Of a stretch of 36,499 nt of DNA, positions 1-7,047 are shown piece by piece; positions within the stretch are counted from its first letter, which is position 1, and the number at the start of each line of letters is the position of its first letter. The stretch spans positions 1 through 36,499 of the forward strand of contig NZ_JAJEQX010000035.1 of the NCBI RefSeq assembly GCF_020687545.1. The letters are read 5' to 3'. Source of the stretch: Ruminococcus turbiniformis. Its GTDB lineage: Bacteria > Bacillota > Clostridia > Lachnospirales > Lachnospiraceae. The notes beneath the pieces are model-generated. The model did not search any database and was not told the origin of the DNA. It saw only the letters and a program-made list of their open reading frames with translations. Position numbers and translations under genes: made by a program.

Positions 1-80
1 CGCACCAGCGGTATTCTTCCATTATGAGGGATGGGGAGTCTTTAAATCAAAAGAAACCCTGGCCGCTCAGCTCCGCATTG

Positions 81-108
81 CGGCCGTTTTGCTCCGCAAA
101 ACCGGCCG
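81..108. repeat. GC-rich inverted repeat (hairpin)
   Basis: CGGCCGTTTTGC and GCAAAACCGGCCG form a nearly perfect stem around a TCC loop, with one bulged base. There is no T-run on either side, so it is not an obvious intrinsic terminator. It may belong to the mobile-element end proposed for the left edge. Confidence 0.5.
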
Positions 109-358
109 TAGTAGGCCGCTATTTGCATTTATATTTGTACAGTTGCGAATAACATATATTATTGATTTACCTTTTATCCCTTTTTGTTATTGCTTATATA
201 TGATTCACTTCTTTCATAATGTAATTTTTACTCTATTTGTAGAGAATATAACCGAATCTTATTCACCAAATATTTCTATCTTTCTATTTTACCAGTGTAA
301 CAGTTCCCTTTATAGATCACAAATGGTTCCTTTCGTCTTTTATAACCATATAGTCTTT

Positions 359-382
359 TTACTACACCATTTACTACACCAT
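359..382. repeat. 12-bp tandem direct repeat
   Basis: TTACTACACCAT occurs twice head-to-tail (359-370 and 371-382). It could be a recombinase arm site or a coding repeat of a decayed integrase; the sequence alone does not decide. Confidence 0.5.
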
Positions 383-500
383 TTTTTCAAAAAATGATGA
401 TTTTTGACGCTTCCAGACAAAAAGTAAGAACCCGCAAAAACCTTGTAAAATAAGGCTTTACGGGCTCTGACGCCACAGGACAAAACCACCCCAAACGAGC

Positions 501-517
501 CAAGAGGTGAGTGCTAT
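501..517. promoter_or_regulatory. Half CIRCE operator (right arm plus spacer only)
   Basis: The 16 bases CAAGAGGTGAGTGCTA are identical to the spacer and right arm of the complete CIRCE-like operator at 9555-9581. The left arm expected at 491-499 is absent and replaced by unrelated sequence. In the complete copies this stretch also holds the -35 box of an hsp20 gene reading leftwards. The truncation suggests that a heat-shock promoter was cut here by an insertion or deletion. Confidence 0.5.
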
Positions 518-538
518 TTTCCCGAAAAAGGGAAATCT

Positions 539-1531
539 TTAATCAATCAGATCATTCTGAAATCTGGACAGATGCTCATACGGCAGGATCAGCCTTCCCC
601 GATACAGACCGCAGCCATCATTAATCAGGCTGTTATCTGCTGCCGAGAACATATTCACATCCACTTTTGCCAGTTCCAGCTCCTGCAGTTTTCTGATTCT
701 TTCATACGCCTCGTCAAAATAAATGTTCTCCCCCTCCGGGACAGCGTCTCTTCTGTTGCGCTCAATCTGCTGCCTTTTCTCATATCCGAGATGGTTTGCC
801 GATCCGATTTCCGCAATGTCGTCCATCTCCTTAGTGCGGAGCTGCATTTCCATATAGAATTTCGCGCTGTCATCAAAAAAAGTAATATGCAAAGACCTGT
901 ACCCGTCCGGCTTTGCATGGCAGATATAATCTCTGTAATATGGCCGCACCGAATCGTTCAGCAGCGGAGATGCGCTTTCCTTTACCCCGAATGCCGGCTC
1001 TGCGCGGAATCCCTGTTTTTCAAGGAAATCCTTCATAACGTTTGCAATGGCATACAGATTGCGGATTTCCTCTTTCTCCCGTTCCCCGTCATCCCTGATA
1101 TGACATTTAGGCATAGATATGACAATACGGTATGCGATCAGATCCCGGAAACCTTCCAGCTTCTTTATCAGTTCTTCCAAAGGCGGATAGACTCCATGTT
1201 CGATATAATAATCATAGATGAATTCCACAATATAACCATTAAATTTTGTCTCCGCACGGATCAGAGATTTGATCCTTCCTTTAAAAGTAAAAGAAAGATG
1301 AGCGTATTCCTTTGCCATATATTTATAAAATTCCCGGATTTTCTGAGACTGCGCGGTCAGGAAATCGTTGTGTTCCAGCAGATCTGAGGTACGTTTTAAA
1401 AACCTGCTGTGTATCAGGTCCACTTCGTTTTGGTGTTTTTCTGCTGAGATCTGCAGATCCCTGGTATATTTTTTCAGAATTTTCAGCACCGTATCTCCGG
1501 AATATAAATAATCATTTAAAGATATCATCAT
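539..1531 (-). CDS. RelA/SpoT-domain (p)ppGpp synthetase, stand-alone
   Basis: Predicted cytoplasmic alarmone synthetase that transfers pyrophosphate from ATP to GDP or GTP. About 331 residues. A coiled N-terminal part is followed by a synthetase domain with recognisable landmarks: RIKS near residue 85, GFRDLIAYRIV, KPDGYRSLHI (the substrate-binding GYRSLH block) and MEMQLRTKEMDD, equivalent to the family ExQxRT motif. No HD hydrolase, TGS or ACT domain is present, so it is a small synthetase rather than a full Rel. The start is placed at 1531 (or the adjacent ATG at 1528) because AAGGAG lies at 1535-1540; an upstream ATG at 1564 lacks such a site. The segment after ExQxRT (IAEIGSANHLGYE) differs from the usual WAxxEH block, so activity is likely but not certain. 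Confidence 0.85.
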   Translation of the reverse strand: MMISLNDYLYSGDTVLKILKKYTRDLQISAEKHQNEVDLIHSRFLKRTSDLLEHNDFLTAQSQKIREFYKYMAKEYAHLSFTFKGRIKSLIRAETKFNGYIVEFIYDYYIEHGVYPPLEELIKKLEGFRDLIAYRIVISMPKCHIRDDGEREKEEIRNLYAIANVMKDFLEKQGFRAEPAFGVKESASPLLNDSVRPYYRDYICHAKPDGYRSLHITFFDDSAKFYMEMQLRTKEMDDIAEIGSANHLGYEKRQQIERNRRDAVPEGENIYFDEAYERIRKLQELELAKVDVNMFSAADNSLINDGCGLYRGRLILPYEHLSRFQNDLID

Positions 1532-1574
1532 TCGCTCCTTACCTTTTGTCCTCATGATATTCACTATTATACAT

Positions 1575-2219
1575 CTACTCTTCCAGTTTCCACTTTGAAA
1601 GTATCTTTCCGAGCTGCTTTGCGATCAGTCCTACCATAAGCGCCGCCGCGACCGTTCCCTCTCTTACTCCCTGCAGCTGTCCGGTAAATCCGATGGACAG
1701 TACGCATGCGGTCACAACGAGAGTGACGTCAAATCCCACTTTCATATATCCGAATTTTACGGGCAGCACTTTGCAGATCGCCAGCACTACACCCTCGCCG
1801 GCAAGCACGACAACGCCTGCTTTTACTTCCAGACTGACTCCCACCGCGACAAGGAAAATGCCGATCAGACAAAGGATCCACTGCTCCCAGTATGTACTGT
1901 ACGAAATATTCTGCACAGCCCACACGCCGAAGTCCGTCAGATATCCGAACACAAATGCCACCGGGAGCTGCATGAGCTGGATCGGGTGATAATTTTTCCT
2001 GAGAATGAGAATCTGTATGAGAATAAACACACAGTGCATGATAATTGTCGCTGTTCCGACCGTCAGAGGAGTCAGCAGACTGACCACATATGGTACACTG
2101 GATATAGGCGACGTGCCAAGACTTGCCTTGATCGAAAATGCAACGCCGAAAGCCATGATCGTAAGTCCGACAAGAAGCAGCAGATACCGCTTCAAAATAT
2201 AGACAGGTAACTTGTTCAA
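1575..2219 (-). CDS. YczE/YitT-like integral membrane protein
   Basis: A 214-residue, very hydrophobic protein with about five or six membrane segments. The N-terminal block FSIKASLGTSPISSVPYVVS is typical of the YczE/YyaS/YitT family, whose transported substrate or role is poorly defined. The start is TTG at 2219, with an AAGGA-type ribosome site about 13 bases upstream; no in-frame ATG fits the conserved N-terminus. It ends 44 bases before the synthetase gene on the same strand, so co-transcription is possible. A short fragment of a second YczE-like gene survives at 10288-10328. Confidence 0.75.
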   Translation of the reverse strand: MNKLPVYILKRYLLLLVGLTIMAFGVAFSIKASLGTSPISSVPYVVSLLTPLTVGTATIIMHCVFILIQILILRKNYHPIQLMQLPVAFVFGYLTDFGVWAVQNISYSTYWEQWILCLIGIFLVAVGVSLEVKAGVVVLAGEGVVLAICKVLPVKFGYMKVGFDVTLVVTACVLSIGFTGQLQGVREGTVAAALMVGLIAKQLGKILSKWKLEE

Positions 2220-2298
2220 TTCTGGTCATTCCTTTCTGTTCTGATATTCCTCAAATACTCCCCCAGCTAAGTATTATATCACTTATGCAGATAAACAG

Positions 2299-2350
2299 CG
2301 AACAAAAAAGGATCCGGCGTCGTCTCAAACGCCGAACCCTTTTTTGTTCG
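2299..2350. terminator. Bidirectional intrinsic terminator after hsp20
   Basis: CGAACAAAAAAGG...CGGCGT pairs with AACGCCG...CCCTTTTTTGTTCG, giving a GC-rich stem flanked by A and T runs on both strands. It lies 20 bases downstream of the first hsp20 gene and upstream of the YczE-like gene, so it should end hsp20 transcription. Confidence 0.85.
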
Positions 2351-2369
2351 CTTTTCTGTTTTTTATATT

Positions 2370-2819
2370 TTATCCTTCGATGGAGATGGTTTTCTTCGTT
2401 TCTACAGCATGTGCGTCTTTCTTCGGGATGCTCAGTTTCAGGATGCCGTCCTCAAATTTCGCTTTGATATCTTCCTGCGTCACATCGTCTCCCACATAGA
2501 AACTTCTCTGCATTGTCCCGGTATAACGCTCTCTTCGGATATACTTTCCTTCTTTGTTCTTCTCATCATTGCTTGCGCCTTTTGTAGCAGAAATGGTCAG
2601 ATAACCGTTCTCAAGCTCTGCCCTGATCTCGTCTTTCTTAAATCCCGGAAGGTCTATATCCAGCTCATATCCGGCGTCATGCTCACGGATATCGGTTTTC
2701 ATCAGGTTGTTTGCTGTCTTTTTATAAGCCGGCTTCCTTCCCCAAAACTCTCTCTCAAACGGGAAATCCATCCAGTCATCATCAAATAAGTTTTCTCCAA
2801 AAATGCTCGGTACTAACAT
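2370..2819 (-). CDS. Hsp20/alpha-crystallin small heat-shock protein (copy 1)
   Basis: ATP-independent holdase chaperone that binds unfolding proteins in the cytoplasm. 149 residues, normal for the family. The N-terminal arm (FGENLFDDDWMDFPFE) precedes an alpha-crystallin domain from about residue 40 (MKTDIREHDAGYELDIDLPGFKKDEI) to the C-terminal beta strands (FEDGILKLSIPKKD). The start is supported by GGAG nine bases upstream. A sigma-A-type promoter and a CIRCE element directly upstream predict HrcA repression. A second, clearly paralogous copy with very similar sequence lies at 8908-9360. Confidence 0.95.
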   Translation of the reverse strand: MLVPSIFGENLFDDDWMDFPFEREFWGRKPAYKKTANNLMKTDIREHDAGYELDIDLPGFKKDEIRAELENGYLTISATKGASNDEKNKEGKYIRRERYTGTMQRSFYVGDDVTQEDIKAKFEDGILKLSIPKKDAHAVETKKTISIEG

Positions 2820-2851
2820 AGGTCATTTCTCCTTTCCTTTGTTATATCTGT

Positions 2852-2880
2852 ACTATAGCACTTATTGTTAGCACTGTCAA
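2852..2880 (-). promoter_or_regulatory. Promoter of hsp20 copy 1
   Basis: On the minus strand, TTGACA (2880-2875) and TATAGT (2857-2852) are separated by exactly 17 bases. The -35 box sits inside the CIRCE element, so HrcA binding would block polymerase. Confidence 0.8.
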
Positions 2881-2894
2881 GATGTGAGTGCTAA
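2868..2894. promoter_or_regulatory. CIRCE operator upstream of hsp20 copy 1
   Basis: TTAGCACTG - 9 bases - GAGTGCTAA matches the CIRCE consensus TTAGCACTC-N9-GAGTGCTAA with one mismatch. CIRCE is the known HrcA binding site. It overlaps the promoter -35 box. Confidence 0.85.
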
Positions 2895-3060
2895 TTTTTA
2901 ATTTTTCCTTCCACCTCATAGTAATCGTCGGAACCTGAAACGCCAGCATGACAATCCATCCCAGACAGTTCGACCATATATATCACTGCCGCACCCGGCC
3001 GGCACATTAAAATACGCCGGTCACGCACCAGAACCTTAAAAACAGCGGACGGACACTCAT
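2891..3060 (-). pseudogene. Remnant of a MATE transporter C-terminus
   Basis: Translating the minus strand from 2976 gives WSNCLGWIVMLAFQVP and then TITMRWKEKLKI. This aligns with the C-terminal end of the intact MATE protein at 11463-12818 (WSNCLGWAAMLALQVP, then LILTRWRKEEKI). Upstream in the same frame an MSVRPL stretch (from 3060) may match MAVRFL of that protein, but two stops interrupt it (TAA 3009-3007 and TGA 2985-2983). Only the last part of the gene is left, ending against the CIRCE of hsp20 copy 1. Confidence 0.7.
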
Positions 3061-3113
3061 TTATATAAGCGCTGCTGATAAATAATAATACAAAAATATA
3101 ATATTCTAATATA

Positions 3114-3142
3114 TTTTCAACTTGTTCCACCCGTGCTATGAT
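3114..3142 (+). promoter_or_regulatory. Putative promoter of the adenine deaminase operon
   Basis: TATGAT (3137-3142) is preceded, 17 bases upstream, by a weak -35 (TTTTCA, 3114-3119). Transcription would start around 3149, right at the first hairpin of the leader. It is the best candidate in the interval, but the -35 is poor. Confidence 0.4.
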
Positions 3143-3147
3143 TAAAA

Positions 3148-3265
3148 GCAGAGAAGCATCTGCTTCCGGCACAACTGAATATAGTTGAAAATTCTTCAAG
3201 ATACATTCGCAGGACGGGAAACCTGTTTAGTCTCCGGTATGACCGGCGGCCGATGTATCTTTTTT
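3148..3265 (+). promoter_or_regulatory. Structured 5' leader with terminator, possible riboswitch or attenuator
   Basis: Three structures lie in order: hairpin GCAGA/TCTGC (3148-3163), hairpin CAACT/AGTTG (3172-3187), and a branched element closed by a perfect 9-bp helix AAGATACAT (3198-3206) with ATGTATCTT (3253-3261). The last contains two inner stems, CAGG/CCTG (3210-3225) and CCGG/CCGG (3234-3246). The closing helix runs directly into TTTTTT (3260-3265), as in an intrinsic terminator, about 32 bases before the ribosome site of the first deaminase gene. It does not match the purine riboswitch core or any other class recognised here. Regulation by a ligand or protein is inference. Confidence 0.5.
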
Positions 3266-3312
3266 ATTTCCCTTTTCAACCCAGACAGCGAATACGCAAG
3301 GAGGAATTCAGT

Positions 3313-5094
3313 ATGGAAAGAACAGTCGAAAACCTGAAAGAAATGATCCGGGCAGGACGCGGAAAGATCCCAGCGCACAAAGTCATCCGCGGCGGACAGC
3401 TTGTAAACGTCATGTCAAGCGAGATCTATCCGGCAGACATCGCCGTGTACAATGACATGATCGCGGCGGTCGGTGATGTGGAAGATTACATCGGCCCGGA
3501 CACGGAGATCATTGACGCAAAAGGAAGATACCTTGTGCCGGGAATGATCGACGGACACATTCACAGCGAGTGCAGCAAGCTGAGCATCACAAGCTACGCA
3601 AAGGCAGTTGTGCCGAGAGGAACGACGAGCATGATCTCCGGCCTGGACGAGTACATCTCGGTTTCCGGCCTGGAAGGACTCAAAGAGATTCTGGCGGAAG
3701 TAAAGCAGAGCCCGCTGAAAGTATTCTGGGGAGCGCCGTACAAGACACCGTACACAATCCCCCAGTCCACCGTTGCCTTCAACTTTACAAAGGAAGTTCA
3801 CAAAGAAGTCCAGAAATGGCCGGAGTGCTTCGGCGTCTGGGAGACGGTGCGTGAGTTCCTTCAGGAGGAGGATGAAGACACACTTGGAGCGATCGAAGAG
3901 GCGTTTAAAAACCGCCTTCCGGTATTCGGATGCGCGCCGATGGCACAGGGAAATGATCTGAACGGCTACCTGTGCGGCGGAGTCAGACTGGATCACGAAA
4001 GCTACACCCACGAGGAAGTTGTGGAGAAGATGAGAAAGGGAATGCACATGCTGATCCGCGAGTCTTCCGTGACCCATTTCCTCGAAGAGAACATCAAAGC
4101 TGTGACGGAAGTCAATCCGGCATTCGCACGCCGCGTAAGCTTCTGCACCGACGACGTGACCGCAAGCGACATTCTCTCAAAAGGACATCTGGACAATGTC
4201 GTTCGCCTCGCAATCAAAGCCGGGGTTGAACCGATGACAGCGATCCAGATGGCAACGATCAACAGCGCGGAGGCTTACCGGATCGATCACCTGATCGGTT
4301 CCATCTCTCCGGGAAGGATCGCAGACATCCTGTTTGTAGACGATCTCCACGACTTCAATGTAGAGGAAGTCATGACAAACGGAAAGATGGTTGCAAAGGA
4401 TCACAGACTCACATATGATCTGAAGGCTCCGGAGAGAAGCGCGGTATTAAAGGGCGTCCTGAAATGTGCGAAGACAACGCCGGACGATTTCCGGTATAAG
4501 ACAACCATCGGCCACGGCGAGGCGAAGGTGCTTGCCATGGATGTGAAAGGCCCCTTCGTCCGCAAGAGAAGAGATGTTGTGCTCAAAGTTGAAAACGGGA
4601 TTGTGCTCCCGGATCCGGAGCAGGATGTGGCAATGGTATCTGTCCTTGAGAGATTCGGAAGAAACGGAAACAAATCCCTTGCATTCTGCTCAGGCTGGAA
4701 GCTGAAAAAAGGCGCCATGGCTTCATCCGCAGCGCCGGATGACAACAACCTCGTCGTGATGGGCGTCAGCGCGGAGGATATGTCCATCGCCGCAAACTAT
4801 GTCATCGAGCAGGGCGGCGGACAGGCTGTCGTGGCAGACGGAAAGATTCTTGAGTTCCTGCCGCTTCCGGTCGGAGGAATCGTAAGCGACCGTGAGCCGG
4901 AGGAGATTGCCGCACATGAAAAAAAGATCGACCAGGCGGCAAGAAGCCTCGGATCCGACCTTCCGGATCCGATGATGTACATGTTCTTCCTGCCGATCAC
5001 GGCAATCCCGGACTACGCTATCACAGACGCGGGCCCGGTAGACTACACAGCGCTTACAACATATGATCCTGTACTTGAAGTTACCGAAAAATAA
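3313..5094 (+). CDS. Adenine deaminase family amidohydrolase, divergent paralogue
   Basis: 593 residues, the normal length for the Ade family. The start at 3313 follows AAGGAGG (3298-3304). It keeps the amidohydrolase HxH (H82, H84 in DGHIHSE), a Glu in GVWETV (E177), a His in LDHES (H228) and Asp in CTDD (D280/D281). Compared with its neighbour and typical adenine deaminases it has FGCAP at 205-209, where DGHxP is expected. Thus a predicted metal-binding His is Cys207. The DPHEI block is also changed, to SGLDEY. The rest of the fold, including the C-terminal Ade domain, is intact. It is the first gene of a purine operon. It may deaminate adenine or a related purine; substrate and activity are uncertain. 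Confidence 0.75.
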   Translation: MERTVENLKEMIRAGRGKIPAHKVIRGGQLVNVMSSEIYPADIAVYNDMIAAVGDVEDYIGPDTEIIDAKGRYLVPGMIDGHIHSECSKLSITSYAKAVVPRGTTSMISGLDEYISVSGLEGLKEILAEVKQSPLKVFWGAPYKTPYTIPQSTVAFNFTKEVHKEVQKWPECFGVWETVREFLQEEDEDTLGAIEEAFKNRLPVFGCAPMAQGNDLNGYLCGGVRLDHESYTHEEVVEKMRKGMHMLIRESSVTHFLEENIKAVTEVNPAFARRVSFCTDDVTASDILSKGHLDNVVRLAIKAGVEPMTAIQMATINSAEAYRIDHLIGSISPGRIADILFVDDLHDFNVEEVMTNGKMVAKDHRLTYDLKAPERSAVLKGVLKCAKTTPDDFRYKTTIGHGEAKVLAMDVKGPFVRKRRDVVLKVENGIVLPDPEQDVAMVSVLERFGRNGNKSLAFCSGWKLKKGAMASSAAPDDNNLVVMGVSAEDMSIAANYVIEQGGGQAVVADGKILEFLPLPVGGIVSDREPEEIAAHEKKIDQAARSLGSDLPDPMMYMFFLPITAIPDYAITDAGPVDYTALTTYDPVLEVTEK

Positions 5095-5149
5095 TTATAA
5101 AACCGAAAATAATTATATAGTAATAGAAAAAGAAAAGAAGGTAACGACT

Positions 5150-6880
5150 ATGAAAAAAGAAGAATTGAAAAAACTGATCGACACAGCAGCCGGACGGGTC
5201 CCGGCTGATACGGTTATCAAGAACTGCCGTATTGTCAATGTATTTTCCGGGGAGATTACAGAGGGTGACATCGCCCTCTGCGGAGATCAGATCGCAGGAA
5301 TCGGCGACTATGAGGGGAAAGAAGTCATTGATGCGGGCGGGCGTTATGCCGCTCCCGGCTTCATTGACAGCCATATCCACATTGAGTCTTCCTATGTAAG
5401 CCCGGAGGAGATCGGCCGTCTCCTTGTTCCCCACGGGGGGACGACAATCATCGCAGATCCCCACGAGATCGTCAATGTGTGCGGAATCCGGGGACTGGAC
5501 TATATGATGGAGGCTGCCGGGGGGACGAAACTGGACATCAAATACATGCTCCCGTCCTGCGTTCCCGCAACACCTTTTGAGCATGCGGGTGCGGTTATCA
5601 ATGCTCCGGAAATGAAAGAGCCCATCAAGCGGGATGGCATCCTCGGTCTCGGGGAATTCATGAACTACCCGGGCGTCATCCAGGCTGATGATGCTGTCCT
5701 CGACAAGCTGATGACAGCAAAGGAAGAAGGAAAGATCATCGACGGTCACGGCCCCGGGATCTCCGGGAAGGAGTTAAACGCCTACGCGGCCGCAGGGATC
5801 CTTGCGGATCATGAATGTTCCACTGTTGAGGAGATGAAAGACCGTCTGGAAAGAGGAATGTACATTCTCTTAAGACAGGGGTCCGCGTGCCACAATTTAA
5901 GGGTGCTTATCAAAGGCGTGACACCGGAGAACAGCAGGAGGTGCCTGCTCTGCTCCGATGACCGCCAGCCGAAGACGATCCTTCACGAAGGACATCTGGA
6001 CAACCATCTGAAGATCTGTGTGGAGGAGGGACTGGATCCTGTCACCGCGATCCGCATGGCCACCTTAAACGCGGCAGAGTGCTTCCGTCTCTGCGACAGG
6101 GGTGCAATCGCGCCGGGATACCGTGCTGATATCGTCCTTCTGGATGACTTGAAGGACTTCCATGTAAACCGTGTATGGATTGCCGGAGAACTGACTGCCG
6201 AAGACGGAAAATATCTCCCGGAAATCCACTTCCACGACATTTCTTCCGTAAAGGGAAGCGTCGTCGTGAAGGACTTCTCAAAAGAGAAATTTAAAATGCA
6301 TCTGAAATCCGGACATGTCAACGTCATCGGCATCATGCCGGGCGGCGTTGTGACAAAGAAAGAGACCGCTGACATCCGCCTGGATGAAAACGGCGAATTT
6401 ATCCGTGATCCGGAAGCAGATATCGTAAAGGTAGCCGTTGTAGAGCGGCACCAGGGCACCGGAAATGTTGCCTGCGGCTTCCTGAAAGGATACGGTATCC
6501 GCGAGGGCGCCGTGGCGCTTTCTGTCGCACATGATTCCCACAACATCATCGTAGTGGGAGTAAGCGATGAAGAAATGGAATTCGCGGTCAACAGCCTGAT
6601 TAAACAGGAAGGCGGAATTGTACTTGTAAAGGAAGGCCGTGTGATCGAGAGCATGCCGATGCCGATCGCGGGCCTGATGAGCGACCAGAACGGCGAGTGG
6701 GTAGAGCAGAAACTGACAGATATCCATGAGAAAGCCTACTCTGAGCTCGGGATCAGCGGAGACGTTGAGCCGGTTATGACGCTGTGCTTTATGTCTCTTG
6801 CAGTGATACCGGAAGTGAAACTGACTGATATGGGACTGTTTGATGTAACTGCCTTTTCATTTATTCCGACGGAAGCATAA
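5150..6880 (+). CDS. ade: Adenine deaminase
   Basis: Hydrolyses adenine to hypoxanthine and ammonia, feeding purine salvage or catabolism in the cytoplasm. 576 residues, full length. All expected motifs are visible: DSHIHIES (H75, H77), DPHEIVNV (104-110), GEF (E169), DGHGPG (H200), DHECS (H221) and CSDD (D270/D271), followed by the Ade C-terminal domain. The start at 5150 is chosen because an AAGG-type ribosome site lies just upstream and the family begins with this KKLIDTAAGRVPAD block; the longer open frame upstream is the gap after the previous gene. It lies 55 bases after the first deaminase gene and is followed by a permease, which argues for one operon. Confidence 0.92.
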   Translation: MKKEELKKLIDTAAGRVPADTVIKNCRIVNVFSGEITEGDIALCGDQIAGIGDYEGKEVIDAGGRYAAPGFIDSHIHIESSYVSPEEIGRLLVPHGGTTIIADPHEIVNVCGIRGLDYMMEAAGGTKLDIKYMLPSCVPATPFEHAGAVINAPEMKEPIKRDGILGLGEFMNYPGVIQADDAVLDKLMTAKEEGKIIDGHGPGISGKELNAYAAAGILADHECSTVEEMKDRLERGMYILLRQGSACHNLRVLIKGVTPENSRRCLLCSDDRQPKTILHEGHLDNHLKICVEEGLDPVTAIRMATLNAAECFRLCDRGAIAPGYRADIVLLDDLKDFHVNRVWIAGELTAEDGKYLPEIHFHDISSVKGSVVVKDFSKEKFKMHLKSGHVNVIGIMPGGVVTKKETADIRLDENGEFIRDPEADIVKVAVVERHQGTGNVACGFLKGYGIREGAVALSVAHDSHNIIVVGVSDEEMEFAVNSLIKQEGGIVLVKEGRVIESMPMPIAGLMSDQNGEWVEQKLTDIHEKAYSELGISGDVEPVMTLCFMSLAVIPEVKLTDMGLFDVTAFSFIPTEA

Positions 6881-7047
6881 GCGTCCGCAGGAGCAGGCAT
6901 AATCACGGCAGAACCGGCGCAGAGTCAAATACCCCGATGCAAGCATGCTGGGAATCAATATGCGGCCGGAGCAGAATCAGTACAGGATCACAAGAGGGGA
7001 AAGAAGCAGTATAGAGAAAAGCAGTATTTAAACGGAGGATGAGAGAT

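Larger units (their letters stand above)
1..500. other. AT-rich non-genic left edge, possible mobile-element end
   Basis: No convincing gene is seen here. The stretch contains a GC-rich imperfect hairpin (81-108), a perfect 12-bp tandem repeat TTACTACACCAT (359-382) and an imperfect hairpin (431-464). On the minus strand, open but unanchored frames through the tandem repeat give repeated WCSK or GVV-type peptides, which resemble the decayed tails seen beside tyrosine-recombinase genes. The base composition differs sharply from the neighbouring genes, and the stretch ends exactly where a CIRCE-like sequence begins. Element-end status is inference; no complete integrase or attachment pair lies in the window. 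Confidence 0.3.

Noticed and set aside
89..397. Open frame of 102 codons at the left edge
   Set aside because: Low-complexity hydrophobic translation, no ribosome site, and it runs through the tandem repeat; it is open upstream by chance. No family resemblance.
517..535. TTTCCC/GGGAAA hairpin just after the alarmone synthetase gene as a terminator
   Set aside because: Short stem and no T-run on the minus strand; too weak to call.
2891..3199. 102-codon minus-strand open frame before the purine operon
   Set aside because: It reads a different frame through the MATE remnant and the leader structures; its start has no support.
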